Translations under genes and position numbers: made by a program
Assembly: GCA_026260175.1 (NCBI GenBank)
Contig: JAKCWW010000414.1
Coordinates: 1 to 64,000, forward strand
DNA: 64,000 bases
DNA from: Reticulitermes lucifugus
Lineage: Eukaryota > Arthropoda > Insecta > Blattodea > Rhinotermitidae
Direction of reading: 5' to 3'
Notes under the pieces: model-generated
The model's database searches: none
What the model saw: only the letters and a program-made list of their open reading frames with translations
What the model was told of the DNA's origin: nothing
Shown here: piece by piece, positions 36,371 to 50,520 of the stretch
How positions within the stretch are numbered: position 1 is the first letter of the stretch
How the letters are laid out: every line of letters begins with the position of its first letter

Positions 36371-39300
36371 TTTTCACACCGACGTAGTAAATAATAACTT
36401 TTATATTTTCATTTTAGACAAAGGTTTTTGATTGAATTTTTGATTAATGACAGCATGAATTTCTAACATATACGAGTATTTAGCGTTTGAATTCTGCATG
36501 AATAATATTTGAATTGTCAGGGTACTGAATTCTCTCTTTGTACGGGTTGTGCACATCCATGTCAATTTCCTTTGACCAATAATAAAAGAACAGATTTTAC
36601 GAGCTTCTTGAAAATAAATTTAATTTAAGTTTCATTTAAGTTTTATTACTTATATGCCACTTGTTTTTATATTTCATTGGTTTGGTACGTATTTGGTAGT
36701 ACTCAGGGTTAAAAGTGACTGTAACCTTGGGTTACATGGTAACATGGCGACCAGAACTGCATGGTGACCACCGACCCACAGACAAAAATACTTAAGGGAG
36801 AAAAACAACGAAAATTAAAGAAAATATAACCCAGGTACACCAAACGAAGAAAATTTCAAACACGTACTGGTGAATGAAAGTAAGAAAATTTCAGAAAATT
36901 GAGTAGGGATAAATCAAATAAAGAACCCAAACAATGTGCAATGAATAAAGGAATAAAGGAATAACATGTCAGAAAACACGGAGAAGGATAATAAAACATG
37001 AAATCCAAAATAATCAAAACATGAGTCAAACATAGGAAATTCTACATAATAACTTATAATTACAGTAACGAATTTTCAAGAAAACGATGTACAATTAACT
37101 AAAACAATGAAATTCCAAAAACAATTTAAAAGTGGGCAAAACAATAAAGGTTACAGATAATAATGCACAGGAAAAAATTTAGCTATTACAACTCTGATCA
37201 CAGGGCTAATTGCGGCAACCTAAGTCACTTATACCCTAAGTATACTGTTTAAAGACGTTATTAGTAACCGGTCATGCTGTACTGCAATATTCTGTTGGCT
37301 TGTGGAGACGAAACTTAGATTTGTGCGTACATTTCGAGCTTCTTCTAGCTTCTTATAGAGTTTATATGTTCTTGTTTACAACATTCTGTATTTTCGTGTA
37401 ATACACTAAGACAGCATAAACGAACAATTTTTATGACTTCCCAGTTTAATTACCACCTTCATCACAGCTGACTGGCGTGATGCATGAGGTCAAGTACATT
37501 GAATCCCCACAGACGTGTGGTACCGGAAATGTCCTCTATCCCTCTCGCTCGCTGCGTTGTGCAGTTCCTCATTAGAATGAGCACTTTTCATGTTCGTCGT
37601 TGAGTGCAGATTGTCATGAGAAACCGATATAACGTCGTAATTTTGATTCCGTCTTGTAAAACATCTCCGGTCTAACTTCCGCGCTTTTCTCGAGAACGCT
37701 TGAGAAAGTAGGTAGGCTGTGTGATATTATAAAGGTAGCCTAATTACAAAGCAACTGGAAGAATAATGCATTAATGGTGTTTAAGGTAATTATGTGATAT
37801 GCACTATGGTTTGTTCCGCTGATTGCTCTAACTGTTTAAAGAAAGTACAATTTCGTGTTACTTCAGGATATTGAGTCACATTTATAACAAAAGTAGGACG
37901 CGCATGAAAAAGTTATATTCTCTTTTTTTACAACGCAGACTGTTTGCTGGAACGGAGTACTTTACTGTAGAACTTTCAGTATGTTAATCAATTAACCGAC
38001 AGATATAACAACCCGCATACGTTGTTAATAACTCATGTTATGGAAACAGCAAATTACTGTTTCTACGCTTCGTTTACAGTAAGTTTCGAAGCCGTTCTCT
38101 TCCTATCCCCCCCCCCCGACTTGACTACAAGTAAGAAAGCCTTGGACTGTGACACTTAGACTACTTTGACTATGCTTCCAGCTAGCTCTTTTGCCAGCAT
38201 GAATTCACATTTTAGGTGAAAACACAGTGGGCAGGGCATCCTCAGGCCCCCGATAATGATTATAGAGATGCGGACGAAGAAGAGAAGGCCGACAGAGATA
38301 AATTAATCCTAATATGGGATCCGAAATACAGTGAAATCTGCTGTTGTGAAGTTTCATAAAGCTTACTTTAATAGACGTTGGCAAAAAGGGGAAGACGTGA
38401 AGATAAATCCGCTCTGCATCAAACTAGTGTCGATATCATAACTCACCCATATAAGCGGAAATCATGTTTTTGCTTTTTAAAGTTCGCTAATTTAATAATT
38501 AGAATTAACTAATTACTTCATTGTCGCTGGATCTGTTCTAACTCACTGCCGAGCTATTCGAATCAATAGCGTTAGAATATTAACTCTACTAGAGGAGATG
38601 TTTCTCCTTCTGTCTTTCCTTGTTTCATTTCTTCCCATTTTACTTACTTCCTATGTATATTCGTTATCATTATTCCTTCTATGCTTCATTCTCTCTGTCG
38701 ATTTGTTTTCTTCTTCTCCACCTTGCACTTTTTAAAGTGCTTTTTATCATTAAATTTTGTACGTTAAACGTGTCAGAGGCATTTATTTTATAACGTCATC
38801 CTGCGTTAGGCGCGGCAATTGTTTAGCCATTTTCTAAGAAACCTGCCAATGTTTCCACATCTTTCAATGTTCCTACCTTTATTATTACCGTATATGAATA
38901 GGTGAAATGTACGTAGGGAGAAATCTAAAGGAAATCAAGATTTCTAGCGTCAGCATTCTATTGCCCATTACAGACGCTGCACAGCTATTGGATAAACAAC
39001 TGTATCTGCGCTGTTATACATACAGTTCATTATAATATGCGATTTAACATTTTGTTGACTCCGAAGAGCGTAAAATTAATTGGGCCTATTGCACTTCCCT
39101 TGTAAAAGTCTTGAAAGTAACAGCTTTACAAAACGTGTAGCCACAGCAGTCAGCAGCAGAGTCTATCAGGCCACGAGAAGATGACCGCCCACCACGGCAC
39201 TTCAGGGGTGCTCATGTGTACCGTATCGTCCTGCATGTTAGACGCAAGTTTTCGTGTAACCCTTCGTTGCTCGCATTCGCTTTGCTGACTCCATCTTTCT

Positions 39301-40830
39301 TGTTCTATATCTCTTTAATATGGCAATTTATCTCTTCTTTTATATACAGAGAATAAAAGACATGGGAGTAAAGAGAAATGGGAAGCAGTAGATCACATAT
39401 AAGTCTCAGACGAGGAACACAAAGCTACATCATCAGTATAAATGCCTTTTCTTTTCATTTGTCGTGCCGGAATCTTCCGTTTGGACTCGCTGTTTGTCGC
39501 AGCATCCACGTCTTCTTCTACAAAATGCGTAATAACTTTATGATACTTTTCTATATCCCTGCTATACTTTTATGGTCGTTGACCGATAAAAAATAAAAGA
39601 AACCTCCTCCTACTTCCTTCCCGTATTTCTCTCTCTCTCTCTCTTCTCGGCTGGTCCGAGAGCCGCATCAAAAGTCGTGACAAATGGCTTGGATTTAACC
39701 CCCGAAATGACCCTTCGTTTGATATAGATTCTTGAATTGGTAGCGCCCTTGGTTCACTCTACAGCCTCACTCTTAGCTCCATCTTGAGCCGGAAGGTCGC
39801 CCTCCTAACCCACTATTTCCTCAACCCCCCTGCCTGTTTTACCAGCAAACCTCCACCAAAAGGCAATCACTTTTTTTGCACACTCCGTCTCAGAGAATAT
39901 AAAATTCTTTCACGACAACATATTACACGTACCTTTTAGGTGATTAAACTCATGCGTCAAAACGTGGCTGTGCTATCTATACGTAAGGTAATCTTTGAAA
40001 GTTTTACTATGGCGTTTGAATTGATGGGTGGCTTGGAGATGCCGCGGAAGCAGATGGGGTGATAGGAGGACGAACGCTGTCTTGTGCCACCGTGACACAT
40101 GATATGCCCTTACGCACGGTCAGTCCAGTTTTAGTATTCAGTACGCGACAGGGTATCAGTCATCTTTGCTAACGTTGCGAAGTATATTGCTTGCTCTTAA
40201 CAGACCCTTTCCAGTTCCTAAAACAGCAGTGAGAGACTTCATCAATCTCTCCAGATATCCATCCATCTCCCTTTTCGATATGAACACTCTGAGAAAGGAA
40301 CTTATATAATCGATGGTCATTACTATGAGAAGGCGGGTAATTGGAAGGAAGAATTGTGACCCTACACTTCAGTCATGTGATCCCGGATAGCTTAACCAAC
40401 TGCAGGTTTAGCTGAGATGTTTTCACTCCTGCGTATCATGTTGAAGGTCTCTTCTCAGTCCCCCAGGCAAAATATGGAGAGCTAATTAAATAAAATAATG
40501 TACGACCACTATCTCCCGTACTCTTCTCAATTTATCATACAGACACCACACTACTTGGTGTTATTTAAAACTACGTAGTTTATGCTTCGTTAAATATAAG
40601 AAACAAGCATAATATAGACTTGTAAAGGCTACTGTTATCCATATTAATAAATAATATATTCTTAAACGCTTCCTGAGCACTATTGCTTCTGTACTTGTAA
40701 CATTTATTCAGTAGAAGAGGCAAAAGCCAGCGTAACATTACAATTCGCAACGATTCAGAGTACCAGTTAAAGAGGATACAGCGTGAAAGAACAACCTGGC
40801 ATCCTGAATACTGACTACTTGCTGACCCAA
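36371..40830. other. Anonymous AT-rich sequence; A-rich block and homopolymers
   Basis: Includes a strongly A-rich, T-poor plus-strand block at 36780-37190, an 11-base C run at 38107-38117 and a (CT)n tract at about 39628-39645. No gene, LINE or SINE recognised. Confidence 0.5.
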
Positions 40831-40831
40831 C

Positions 40832-40862
<31 letters not shown>
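40831..40862. repeat. (AAT)n microsatellite
   Basis: About ten uninterrupted AAT/ATA units. Confidence 0.95.
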
Positions 40863-43800
40863 TAATATATATTTTATAACCATTAATACTTTTCAAATTT
40901 AGTTATACTTTACAAATTACCATGAATACACGTTTTCAAGTTTTCGTCTCTTTCTTCTCATTATCTTCCTTGCTGACATATTTAGATTTGAACCCCATAA
41001 TAATCTAATAATTTAGGAGTTCTGTAAGTCCCAGTCAGACAAATGATGAAGCTGTTTGAATGAGTACACGATTAGTAGCTTATTTAACGATCCTGTGAGC
41101 AACTCAAACTATCGAGCGGATAAATCAGTTCATCGCAATACCTCTAATATGCCAGAAATATTCTAACATAACACTGTTACTTGCATGAACTGTGTTACGG
41201 ATACAGCAATGAAGAAGTACATAAATAAGGATGTTGAAGCCAAATAATTTCAGATTCTTTGCACTTTTAACTGTATGGAACGAATAATCACATACAATGG
41301 AAATAACCCTGTAATGGTGTGCATACTATTTCAAATTATAAGCGAAAACTTTAAAGAATTCAATGAAATTACAATGAACTCTTATTTTTGCTCTTAAATA
41401 ATATTTGATTCTAAATATAATTTAATATAAATTTAACCTACATTTCCAGAAACACCACTCGGTTAAGTTCGAAGAGATTTCACTATTTCAAGATGTTTTA
41501 AAGCAGCAGATTTTAATAACTGTCTTATATTATAATAAATTTAACATAATTTTAATATAACCCTGTACGTAGATGTTTTAATAGTGTATTGACATTATAT
41601 ATTTTATCATTTACAATAGAAAAGCTGTATATTAACGCTATATACGTCCTTAAGTGTTGATACTCCTTGACGATGGGTATGAACAGTGGCCGAAATATGT
41701 AGAAGTGCTTTTTTACTCAGGAAATAGTGAAATTTGTTGGAGACGAACTTGTTTATGAAACAACGCTTAACTGAAAGACAAACGTGCTTAAATGTTTGCA
41801 ACGCAGGGCTTCAGAGATGCTGTGAAATGTAAGCTATAACATTTTGGGCACGTCTGACATGAATGACGGAATTGCCCAGGCTATAATTTATCCGTCATGT
41901 GCTACAGGGTCAGCAGAAAGAGACGGGAAGCTCCGTATCATATTCTCCATGTACATCTCTCTGCCACTTTACCTCTGCCAAGAATTTAGACAGACTCTGA
42001 CAGCAGTTTGAGTTCCCACAAGTCCCAAATTACCTTGTCAACATTATGACTTCATGTAGTGACGGCTTAAATACGTTCATAGTTGAACTTAATATCCGTT
42101 ATATGAACGGAAGGGTATCACTGGAAAGCACTGTTTTTACCCAGTAAGATGAAAATATATAATCAATTTAATCTGTGTAACCCTCTCAAAACTGACGTTC
42201 ATCTAAATTATACAGAAAACCGCAGTTTCCAACTCACAGAAACACAGCATGTGTACATTACGAAGAACAACCGCCGAAAGCTCTTTACAGAAGTAGTCAG
42301 TTTTCTTTGGTAGAATCAAAAGAAACATAGTGTGCCAAAACGTAAATGTTATAAACCACAGTATTTGGTACATATAGTTACCACTGGCCTGCTGAAGGTC
42401 AATATCGTAATATAACTAATGTAAAAAGATCATACCTGGTGTTTTACATGTTGGAACTGGACAAGTAGTTTAATGACTATTTTTCTTACATTGTTGCACC
42501 TTGATTTATATTTCTTCTAAGGTAATTTCTAATCAGTTTTATTTCTAACTAAGCTTTCCTATTTTATAAGCAACACAGTCATGTGGTATAATTTTGGTTT
42601 ATCTCTGCCTGTTCGGTGGATTTTCACAACGATTTTTATGAACACCAAGCAACTGCAAACGAAAACAATTTTTGCATTTAAATATGACTACAACGACAAA
42701 GGTCTAGTTGCAGTAAGTTCCGGAGTTACGGAAACTGTGCAAGGCGTTAGGTTACCACGTGGGCTATAAAAGCAAATATTCAAACCTTTTTAATGGAAGC
42801 CGTCGATGAACATTAAGCTTGCGAATAAAACGCAACTACACGGTCATCCATATCCTTTACAATAAAACAAATTATATATACCTATAGAGACATTCTAAAA
42901 CTCGTAGAAATTGCATCTGCTCTCCAACTGTGACGCAAGTCATAGCGCAGTTACTTCGGTATCTGTACCACCACATCATCTCCTTCACTTTACCACTTTG
43001 CGGCTTCTCTTGTAGCCTCAACTCTCATGCAGATAAGTCAGGTTACTTAGCCTTAAGCAGCTAAACATCTCTGGTAAGCCCAGGCAGATTCGTCAAAGTA
43101 AAACCAGAAACTCTAACATCGCATATTCATCCAGGAATAAGCTTCAAGCAGCGTGCCTAGAAATTAAGCTAAAGCGTTAAGTGTACGAGCAGAAAGGCCG
43201 AATAAGACTAAAGCCTACATTTAACATTTTTATTCATATTTCTCATAGAGTGATTAAGAAAAAGCATAGCTGCCGTGCGATCATTCGAAATAATAAAGTG
43301 TCCCACATATAAAAAACCCTGAATCAAAATATCTTTGTATGCGGAATTAAAGCAGGCCTTCTTGCCTTCGCATTCCTTTGCAGTTACTCGCTCTACTAAG
43401 TAATTCAAATACTCTCAATACTTTGAAGTTCATCACCTAATTCTTATATTCAGTAACATACAGTGTCCTGGATAATGTGGACAACAGCACAACTTTCCAG
43501 AGGTGTTCCATAATTTTATTGACTTTATTTCATGAACAGGAAGATAGGAGAGACTAAGAATATTGCATCAAAAACCGTTAGCAGTACCATTTTCAGCCAG
43601 GTAGCAAAACTGAAACAAAATCGTGCCCGAGGATTCCTTTCTTCTGCGATATGACATTGAGTAAATGGATACTCGAATCCCGACGTTGCGAGGCAACGTA
43701 GTGGCATCATCTTCAACGGTCAAAATTTTCATGAAAATGAGACCACAAAGTTGCCTCGAACAGATGGGATTCGATTGACTCAGCAGTATAATACCAGAAG

Positions 43801-46669
43801 AACGGAATCCTCAGGTACACCGCTGCGAAAACATCAAAACTCGCAGTCATATGTGCTGAACTTAATGACGCATTCCTAAATAAATTATCACACATAACGC
43901 GCTTTCTAGGCCTCACCCGTTATTGAAAATAAACTTCAGGAAGGTAATAAAATGTTCAAATACATAATAATTTTAATAAATAGTTATGTAGTACACACTT
44001 TTTATCGAAGTTCCACACTAAGAGGAAAGATAATTTAAACAGTTCCGATTATAACTCCATCTACCTGAACGTGACAAAAATCAACATACGAGAAGATCAA
44101 GCGGGAAGCATTGGTCAGAGATAATGGAATAGGTTGTGTAACAAAAAACCATCACAAAGGCAGCCCTGTAATGCACACGCTTATTATCTGTAGTTGCATT
44201 AAAATACTAATTAGTTGTTCAGTTGAAATTGACCTTAATATTCTGTCCACTGCAGTGCACTGACTTAGTCAAGTAGTTAGCTCGAATTCTGGTTCCGATA
44301 TTGGCTGAAGCTACGATCTTCATGATGAAACAATACGATATACCTGGCTGTATAGAAGTTTACAGCAATACTAAAAATGGCTGCACAAAAATGAAAATCC
44401 CATGGAGCTTGGCAAAAAAAAGCCCCCAGGATTTATTTAGCCTTGTTCATAGTAAAGAGCGTTTCGCCACGTCGTGTTTGAGTGACACAAATACGTAAAA
44501 TATGTATAAAAAATAAATCCAATACATACGTCACTGTTGCTCTCCTGCATAGTGCAGTTGTCAGAACACACATGGTTACGCACTCCACCATTAATAAAGG
44601 GAGAAACTGTATTGCTATGGAGCCAGTGGCGTGGCCGGCTCCATCAATCAGGTGTTTGATGGTCTTGGGAGTTAACAGCTTGACACCACGTCACTCAGGC
44701 ACGGGACTGGCCTCAATGATAAGCCTCGGCACTAAGAGAACCCAGAATATAAGTCTCAATACTTAAGTAAAAATTCACAATTATTACGGTACACATTCGC
44801 TTTGACATTTCATTAAACATTAATTTTACAGATGAACAGACATATTGAAACATAATCATGAAATGCATATACGGTAGAAATTGAATGGTCAGTAGGCTCC
44901 ACATTTGTTCGCTGAGTTCAGAATTATTGCTCTACAAAAACAAACGACAGAAGGAAGAAATAAAAGTACGAAAGAATTAGCAAATAATGGAAATAAATAA
45001 ATAGAACATTAACAATATAAGGACTAAAAACAAGAAAAAAGGAGGGAGAAAAACTAGGAAAAAGTAAAGAAAGGCGGATTATATAAAGGAAAGGAAAACC
45101 AAAGAATGAAAAAAATAAAGAATATATAGTAGAAAGGATAGAACAAAATAGGCAAATAAAATCCAAGGAATAAACTGAGAGAAAGAATTAAACAGAAGAT
45201 AAAGCAGTGTTTTAAAATAAAGCTGAGTTTGAATAGACGCCATAGACCCTTCATGTGCGAAGATAAATATTCTCTTGCTCCTTAGGAAAAAAGAAATGCA
45301 TAAATATAAATTAGACGCAGGGCGAGGTTAGACAATTAATGATACTACTCGTTTAAAGCTAATATCACACAATCATACTTTTAGTATGTTATAATTATGC
45401 TAAATGTTTTCAGCAAGTCGCTTAGGATACATTCTAATACTTGAGATTTGGCAAGTGCAAACGTGATCCGGCAGGAAGCAACTTCTGTGTATACTATCCA
45501 TCATTAGAGGTACCAATTACTTTCGATTTCTCGGACGTTACTTTTAATCTCTTACTATTGCCATATTTTAAATTTTAAAACGTGAAAGAATATTATACAT
45601 GTCTGCTGGTATGTACATGCTCTGTGTCCATAAAATATTATTTGACTCAGCAGGACCAACAGTTTATTAATCACTATCAAACGAAGAGTAAAACAGCATA
45701 TATATTTTGCGTTCTTACTGCGTTTACTAAATTTTATAAAGACAAGTTAACAGACGTTAACCATTTCTGGGAGAGCTATTACCACATTTTCTGAAGACTT
45801 TACAGTAAATAACCTATAGTTTCTCCACTACAGAATTTTGGAGGTCTGCCATTTTAGCATTACTAATTTTAGGCAGATAAAAAATGTAAAGAAGAAGTGA
45901 CATTCAAGAGTATGGTGAGTGTACCACTTTCCACGAAGGTACACAACTTAAAATGTTATCAACAAATTAAAATTTCATATAATTGTGCTTGCTGAGTCGG
46001 TACTCTGCGGTCATATGCCTGGTGAAGGAGCAAAGAGGGAGACGAGACTTCCATTAAATGAAACTAAGTTGTACTAGACACTGGGGTCCGATCGCTTGCC
46101 TCTAAGTTGAGAGCTTGTAGGACAAGTTCGGTTTCTGTATTGACTTCCGCCTGGCTTATCTGCAACCACACGTTTCAGCGGGCACTACTATCCGTATCAT
46201 AAGCGCTGAATTCTACGACGGCCACAACGATCCGAGAAGGGACCGGAGGTACATGCGCATTAGGTTACCGCACAGTAAACGTAACTGCATCTTGCAATTA
46301 TCTGAAGATATCCGTGAATCCGGATACCGTCTCAGAGATTTTTGCGCAGTTTTTCTGAGGAAAACCACGTGAAACTTTAGTCACTGCAGATAAGTACTAC
46401 AATTCTAATCACTGATATCGAGGAAAGAGTATGACAATTAAACAATTTACCGCATAATTCCGTACAAATGGCCAGTTGTGTACGACTTCTTTACTGCTGA
46501 ATTTTAACTACAAATTCACGTGTAATTTGATAGCCTGACGTCAGGGTCTTGCCACGTTATGCTTTCTTAAGAAATATTTTCAAATAAACTACTTAGTTGG
46601 TGTAAAGAAGAAGATACTCTTGTTCGCGCCATGACGTAATATGGGGGACTGGAGATTAGCTCCACATCT
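40863..46669. other. Anonymous AT-rich sequence
   Basis: The longest empty stretch of the window. Features are a purine-rich block at 44935-45200 (long Leu/Phe/Ser frames on the minus strand are its shadow) and a 'gacgatggg...ccgaaatatg' phrase at about 41672-41700 that loosely recalls the 17990 repeat. No exon with recognisable product. Confidence 0.45.
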
Positions 46670-46915
46670 CCACTCACCTTAACCTCGGCACTAGATGATA
46701 CGATTGGTAATCTCCACCCCCCGCCTCTTTACCCCAGGGGAAGAATTGCTCGGTAACCATTAAATACGAAACTGTATGGGCCCCAGAAACGGAATGCACG
46801 CTTTGTAGAAGAGAAAATCTCTTGCCCTTAGCGGGAAATGAACCGCAATTCCTCGGTCTTCCATCAAGTAGCCTAGTCACTAAAGCGAAAACTCTACTCC
46901 GGCTCTGAATTTCCT
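46670..46915 (-). mobile_element. tRNA-derived SINE
   Basis: Minus-strand head 'gagttttcgctttagtgact' (A-box region) with B-box-like 'gcggttcatttcccgc' about 45 bp on. The body has 'cctggggtaaagaggcgg' and the tail 'ctagtgccgaggttaaggtg'. The tail matches the plus-strand fragment at 24200-24345. No clear target-site duplication was found. Confidence 0.75.
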
Positions 46916-48573
46916 TTCAGAGACCTCGGAATATTTTATCTGTGTCGTGTCGCAAGGTATCTCATAATGAGCTTTATTTTTTTTTCAAAACGATCGGATT
47001 AGTCGCGAAACTTGCCTAACAATTTAAGGGCATTTTGTTTAAACAAATAAACTAACACTCTTCCAATCAAACACTTACTGCGACCACGACAAGAAACTGA
47101 ATCCTATTTACTGCCACACATAAGACTGACGAGACATGGAGTCAGTCGAGTAATAGAGCATTAGCCAGCTCATCTCTATTTTTCAGGTGCTGCACTGAAC
47201 ATCACTTTGGTTGTTTGACTGTCAGGTCACGTATATCTCTCGGAACAACTATCAGAACAACCGCGACTTGTGAGATGTAGTCCACAGGAAATAAAGTTAC
47301 AAATAACTAAAATGTACTCCACTACAGGGGATCTACATAAAATTATTCTTACTGGAATTACTTCAAGGAATATTCAGCCAAGTGTAAAGAATTAATTAGA
47401 AGCAGCAAGCCTGAAAACAAAGATAAACTGACAGCAGAATGAACATATCCAGCCTTATGATTAAATTAAGAGTTCCAAGATACCTGAGGTTCCACGGTCT
47501 ATGTCTTCCTTGGGCTGCGACTACTGTATCAAGCAGGCTCGAATAAGGTTCGGTATGTACATTTGTCCATGAATTTCTGAATTGTTCTATGTAGGTACAA
47601 TCCTTTGAACACACTGAACCTTCACGCAAGAAATTTTACCATTTTTTATTATATTTAGAGGAAATGTTTATACAAACCAGACAATCTGAGAGGATGATGT
47701 AGAAAGAGAGAAGGGTACACCCACGCACTTACAAGCAAATCTGCATTTCCATCTCATTCAGAGCGCGTTTGCTAGTTGATTTGTAAGGGATTATTAAAAA
47801 TAATTAACAAAAACATAACAATATGGAAATGCCGTACTGTTTTGGAAACACAGGACATCAGTTACCATAACGTATAAAATATTACTGCCAAAAAATAAAA
47901 TATGTAAGTACGTATGTATGTATGTATGATCGGTAAGTTTTGAAATGGCATGTACAAGGGCAGAGCTGCTTGAGTCGCGAGATCTTTCAGTATCCCGCGA
48001 GATTAGCTCCGCCTTGCGGTTGTAAGATGCGACTTGGCAAGGCAGTGTATCCCCGAGCAGGATGAAGGGCTTAGGTAAGCAAAGCTAATCCGAATAACAG
48101 CATTAAATACGGCCTCAATTTGCCGCACTGTGGATTTCTCCTGTTTGTTGTTTTAGTTATACCAGGCAGAATACACCCATCGCACCAGGGGTAAGTAAAA
48201 TTAAATTGCTTCTCGCGTATTATCAATTGTCTAACTAGTCAGCGTCCTTAACCTTCTATTCAAGGGGGACCGGCTTAGAATCTAGGGTGGGTTAACGGTT
48301 GACCTTACTTAGAGTTTCACTGACTTGCTTCGAGAACTGTAGAAATAGTACCTTGTGGAACAGACCAAGAGCGCTTTTAGTTTATTACCCAAACCTTCCC
48401 ATCAAAACAATCAACTGAAATATTTGCAATTGTAGTCGAAACTCGAACATTTGTTAAACATGAGAGTTTTCAGAAGAATCTCCGGTTTTAATATTAAATT
48501 AGCCTGACCATACTCTGTGTATCTAGGAAGCTACAGACCGTTGCGAGCCTTTTCCGTGTTGCCAGACCTTTTA
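46916..48573. other. Anonymous sequence
   Basis: A GTAT microsatellite occurs at about 47906-47929. The minus frame at 47396-47629 is unrecognised. Nothing else seen. Confidence 0.5.
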
Positions 48574-48768
48574 TGCAAATACTTAGTAAAACTTCATCGA
48601 CAACGGATCGGCCCGTCGCAGGGCTTTTATCTACGAATATAAGGCAAAACAAACAAAGAAATTTGGCGAACATGCATCCATGCCTACTGTAAGATTCGAA
48701 CTCAAAATTCCACACTTCGAACGGTTGAAGACAGTACACGCTTTAGACCGCATGACCCCTCTTATACT
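48574..48768 (-). mobile_element. SINE, same family as 21580-21856
   Basis: Minus-strand head 'atgcggtctaaagcgtgt' (A box) and 'ttttgagttcgaatcttac' (B box). The body shares 'ctgcgacgggccgat' exactly with the 21580 copy (plus-strand 'atcggcccgtcgcag' at 48608-48622), followed by similar flanking sequence. More diverged than the other two copies. Confidence 0.8.
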
Positions 48769-49289
48769 CGTAGGATAGACCTGCACGTCTCTTTGCTTTA
48801 CACGGATCATATTGGTACAGAGGTAACGCTACTGATCTAGTGAGATTTGAGGTTATCAAGGGGGAATATGAAGATTAACGTCCTCTGGGATGTGGTGACT
48901 TTAATTTGTTAGTAATGTGGTACACAGGTACCAGTGTTTCGGATGAACGTTCTACCTCCATCTCCAGAGTATAAAAGTAATCCTGCCAATTCCTGTTCCG
49001 GAGGATGTCTGAGATTGATAGCGATAACCTTCAGTCCCTCCAGGATAATAATGGCAATGCTGCTTTTTCAACCACTACCGTCCCAATCCCAAGCTTCCTA
49101 CCTGCGATGCATATTCGTGTCCGGCTTTCATTCAGTGCGTTACCAAATGAAAGAGCTTCAATAAATATGCTAGGAGTCAATAAAATAAGTAAAAAAGTAA
49201 AGTTCTTCCCGTGCTTAATTAAGCATCCCACGATGAAGACATTCCTGTTCTTAACAATGCGTCACTCTATGAAAATATTTGATGGAATG
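48769..49289. other. Anonymous sequence
   Basis: Nothing recognised. A 160-codon plus frame (49005-49487) crosses from here into the SINE next door and is therefore not credible as a gene. Confidence 0.5.
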
Positions 49290-49505
49290 GGGTGCATGGC
49301 TCCACGCATTCTTAACTTTGAAACAGGACGACTTGAAGTCATCTTCGCGCACTGGCCGCAAGAGACAAGAACACGTGGCAGCCACTGGGCATGTAGCTGG
49401 GTGGGACCCAGTACCGATCTAGAAGTAACGGGGAAAAGAATATTTTCTGCCGTTGCCGGAAATCGACCTCGGCAAACCATCCCATAAGCAGTCACTTTAC
49501 TGAAT
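49290..49505 (-). mobile_element. tRNA-derived SINE
   Basis: Minus-strand 'ggtaggacattcagtaaag' (A-box region) and 'gccgaggtcgatttccggc' (B-box region), then a body with 'actgggtcccacccagct' that resembles 'cctggggccacccagctt' in the SINE at 59908-60107, and a tail with 'aagttaagaatgcgtggagc'. Boundaries approximate. Confidence 0.7.
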
Positions 49506-50319
49506 GTCCTACCCGTCTCCAGTAATTCAATTAATTTATCTCACGCACACGTTTATGATACTATTTAATTTATTGACAGCTCCTGTCTCAGGATTTTATT
49601 ACGATGTTCTGAAATGGCCAAGTTCTTGTGAAAAAGAAACACCACGCCATAGTTTCTAAAATTATCACACGAATATCAATTTTAAAATCGACGCAAATTC
49701 GAAGGACAGAGGACATTTCCTAAATAGAAGTTTAGAATTTTGCCACTCTAATAATCTGCTCAGTTCTAAACTACAAGGACAGCTCATAATAAACCAGTTT
49801 TGGTCATCCCTTGAATTGTCACGACAGTGGCACAGTGTGCACACTCACCACGGTCTAGATGTTGTCGGATGTTGTATGTAGGGAAACCTGTACATGCCCG
49901 GTGCACTAATTCCTCGACGTGGTGTTATCAAGCTGACGCGCTAAGGAAATGCTAACTTGTGTTCCAGGATATCGTACGTTTACAAGAAAATTTTAGTTGC
50001 AACTTAAAAGGATTTGTAACGTGCGTGCAGTACAGACGTAAGTGCAAAGGAAGAATATCTAGCTGTGTCGCAATAAAGGAAATTTCGTAGTGGAGAAAGT
50101 AACACATGATGCTTACTCAATGAGGAATGTAGATTATTGTCAACAATTTACCCAAGCAAATAAAAGACATGACACTACTGTTGTACAATTAGGCCTAAAA
50201 CAAGATACAAATCCAGAGCCCCGCATAGTTCTGATGTAATGAGAACTCTGCATTAACACAAGATATAAAAGTGTTTATGGCTTCTAGACAAGGCGTTATT
50301 ACACCCACGACCGAAATAC
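49506..50319. other. Anonymous sequence
   Basis: Nothing recognised. Confidence 0.5.
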
Positions 50320-50520
50320 CTGATTGCCTTAGGACAGAGCAAGCTGGCTCAAGCAGTAACGGTATTTCCCGCTTCGAATCTCAACCGCAACGCCGGCCAT
50401 CTCTAATTTGTTTCGTGATATTCCTCAGGCCCGATACACAAATACAGGGATGGCACCTGAACCTAGGCCATGATCGCCACCTTCATGTCTTTCTCAGTTC
50501 ATTAGTTACTACCATTCAAC
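50320..50520 (+). mobile_element. Possible tRNA-derived SINE
   Basis: Plus-strand 'agctggctcaagcagtaacg' (A-box-like) and 'cgcttcgaatctcaa' (B-box-like) at tRNA spacing, then a unique body without a second copy in this window. Assignment rests on the box pair alone. Confidence 0.45.

Noticed and set aside
44610-44720. GC-richer stretch with a 'gcctcggcac' phrase like a SINE tail
   Set aside because: Only the short phrase matches, and no head or body of a known family in the window aligns.
45054-45254. Minus-strand frames rich in Leu, Phe and Ser that look like membrane proteins
   Set aside because: They are shadows of the purine-rich tract at 44935-45200; hydrophobicity follows from T-rich codons.
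49005-49487. 160-codon open frame on the plus strand
   Set aside because: Its second half is the antisense strand of the SINE at 49290-49505, so it is a chance frame across a repeat.
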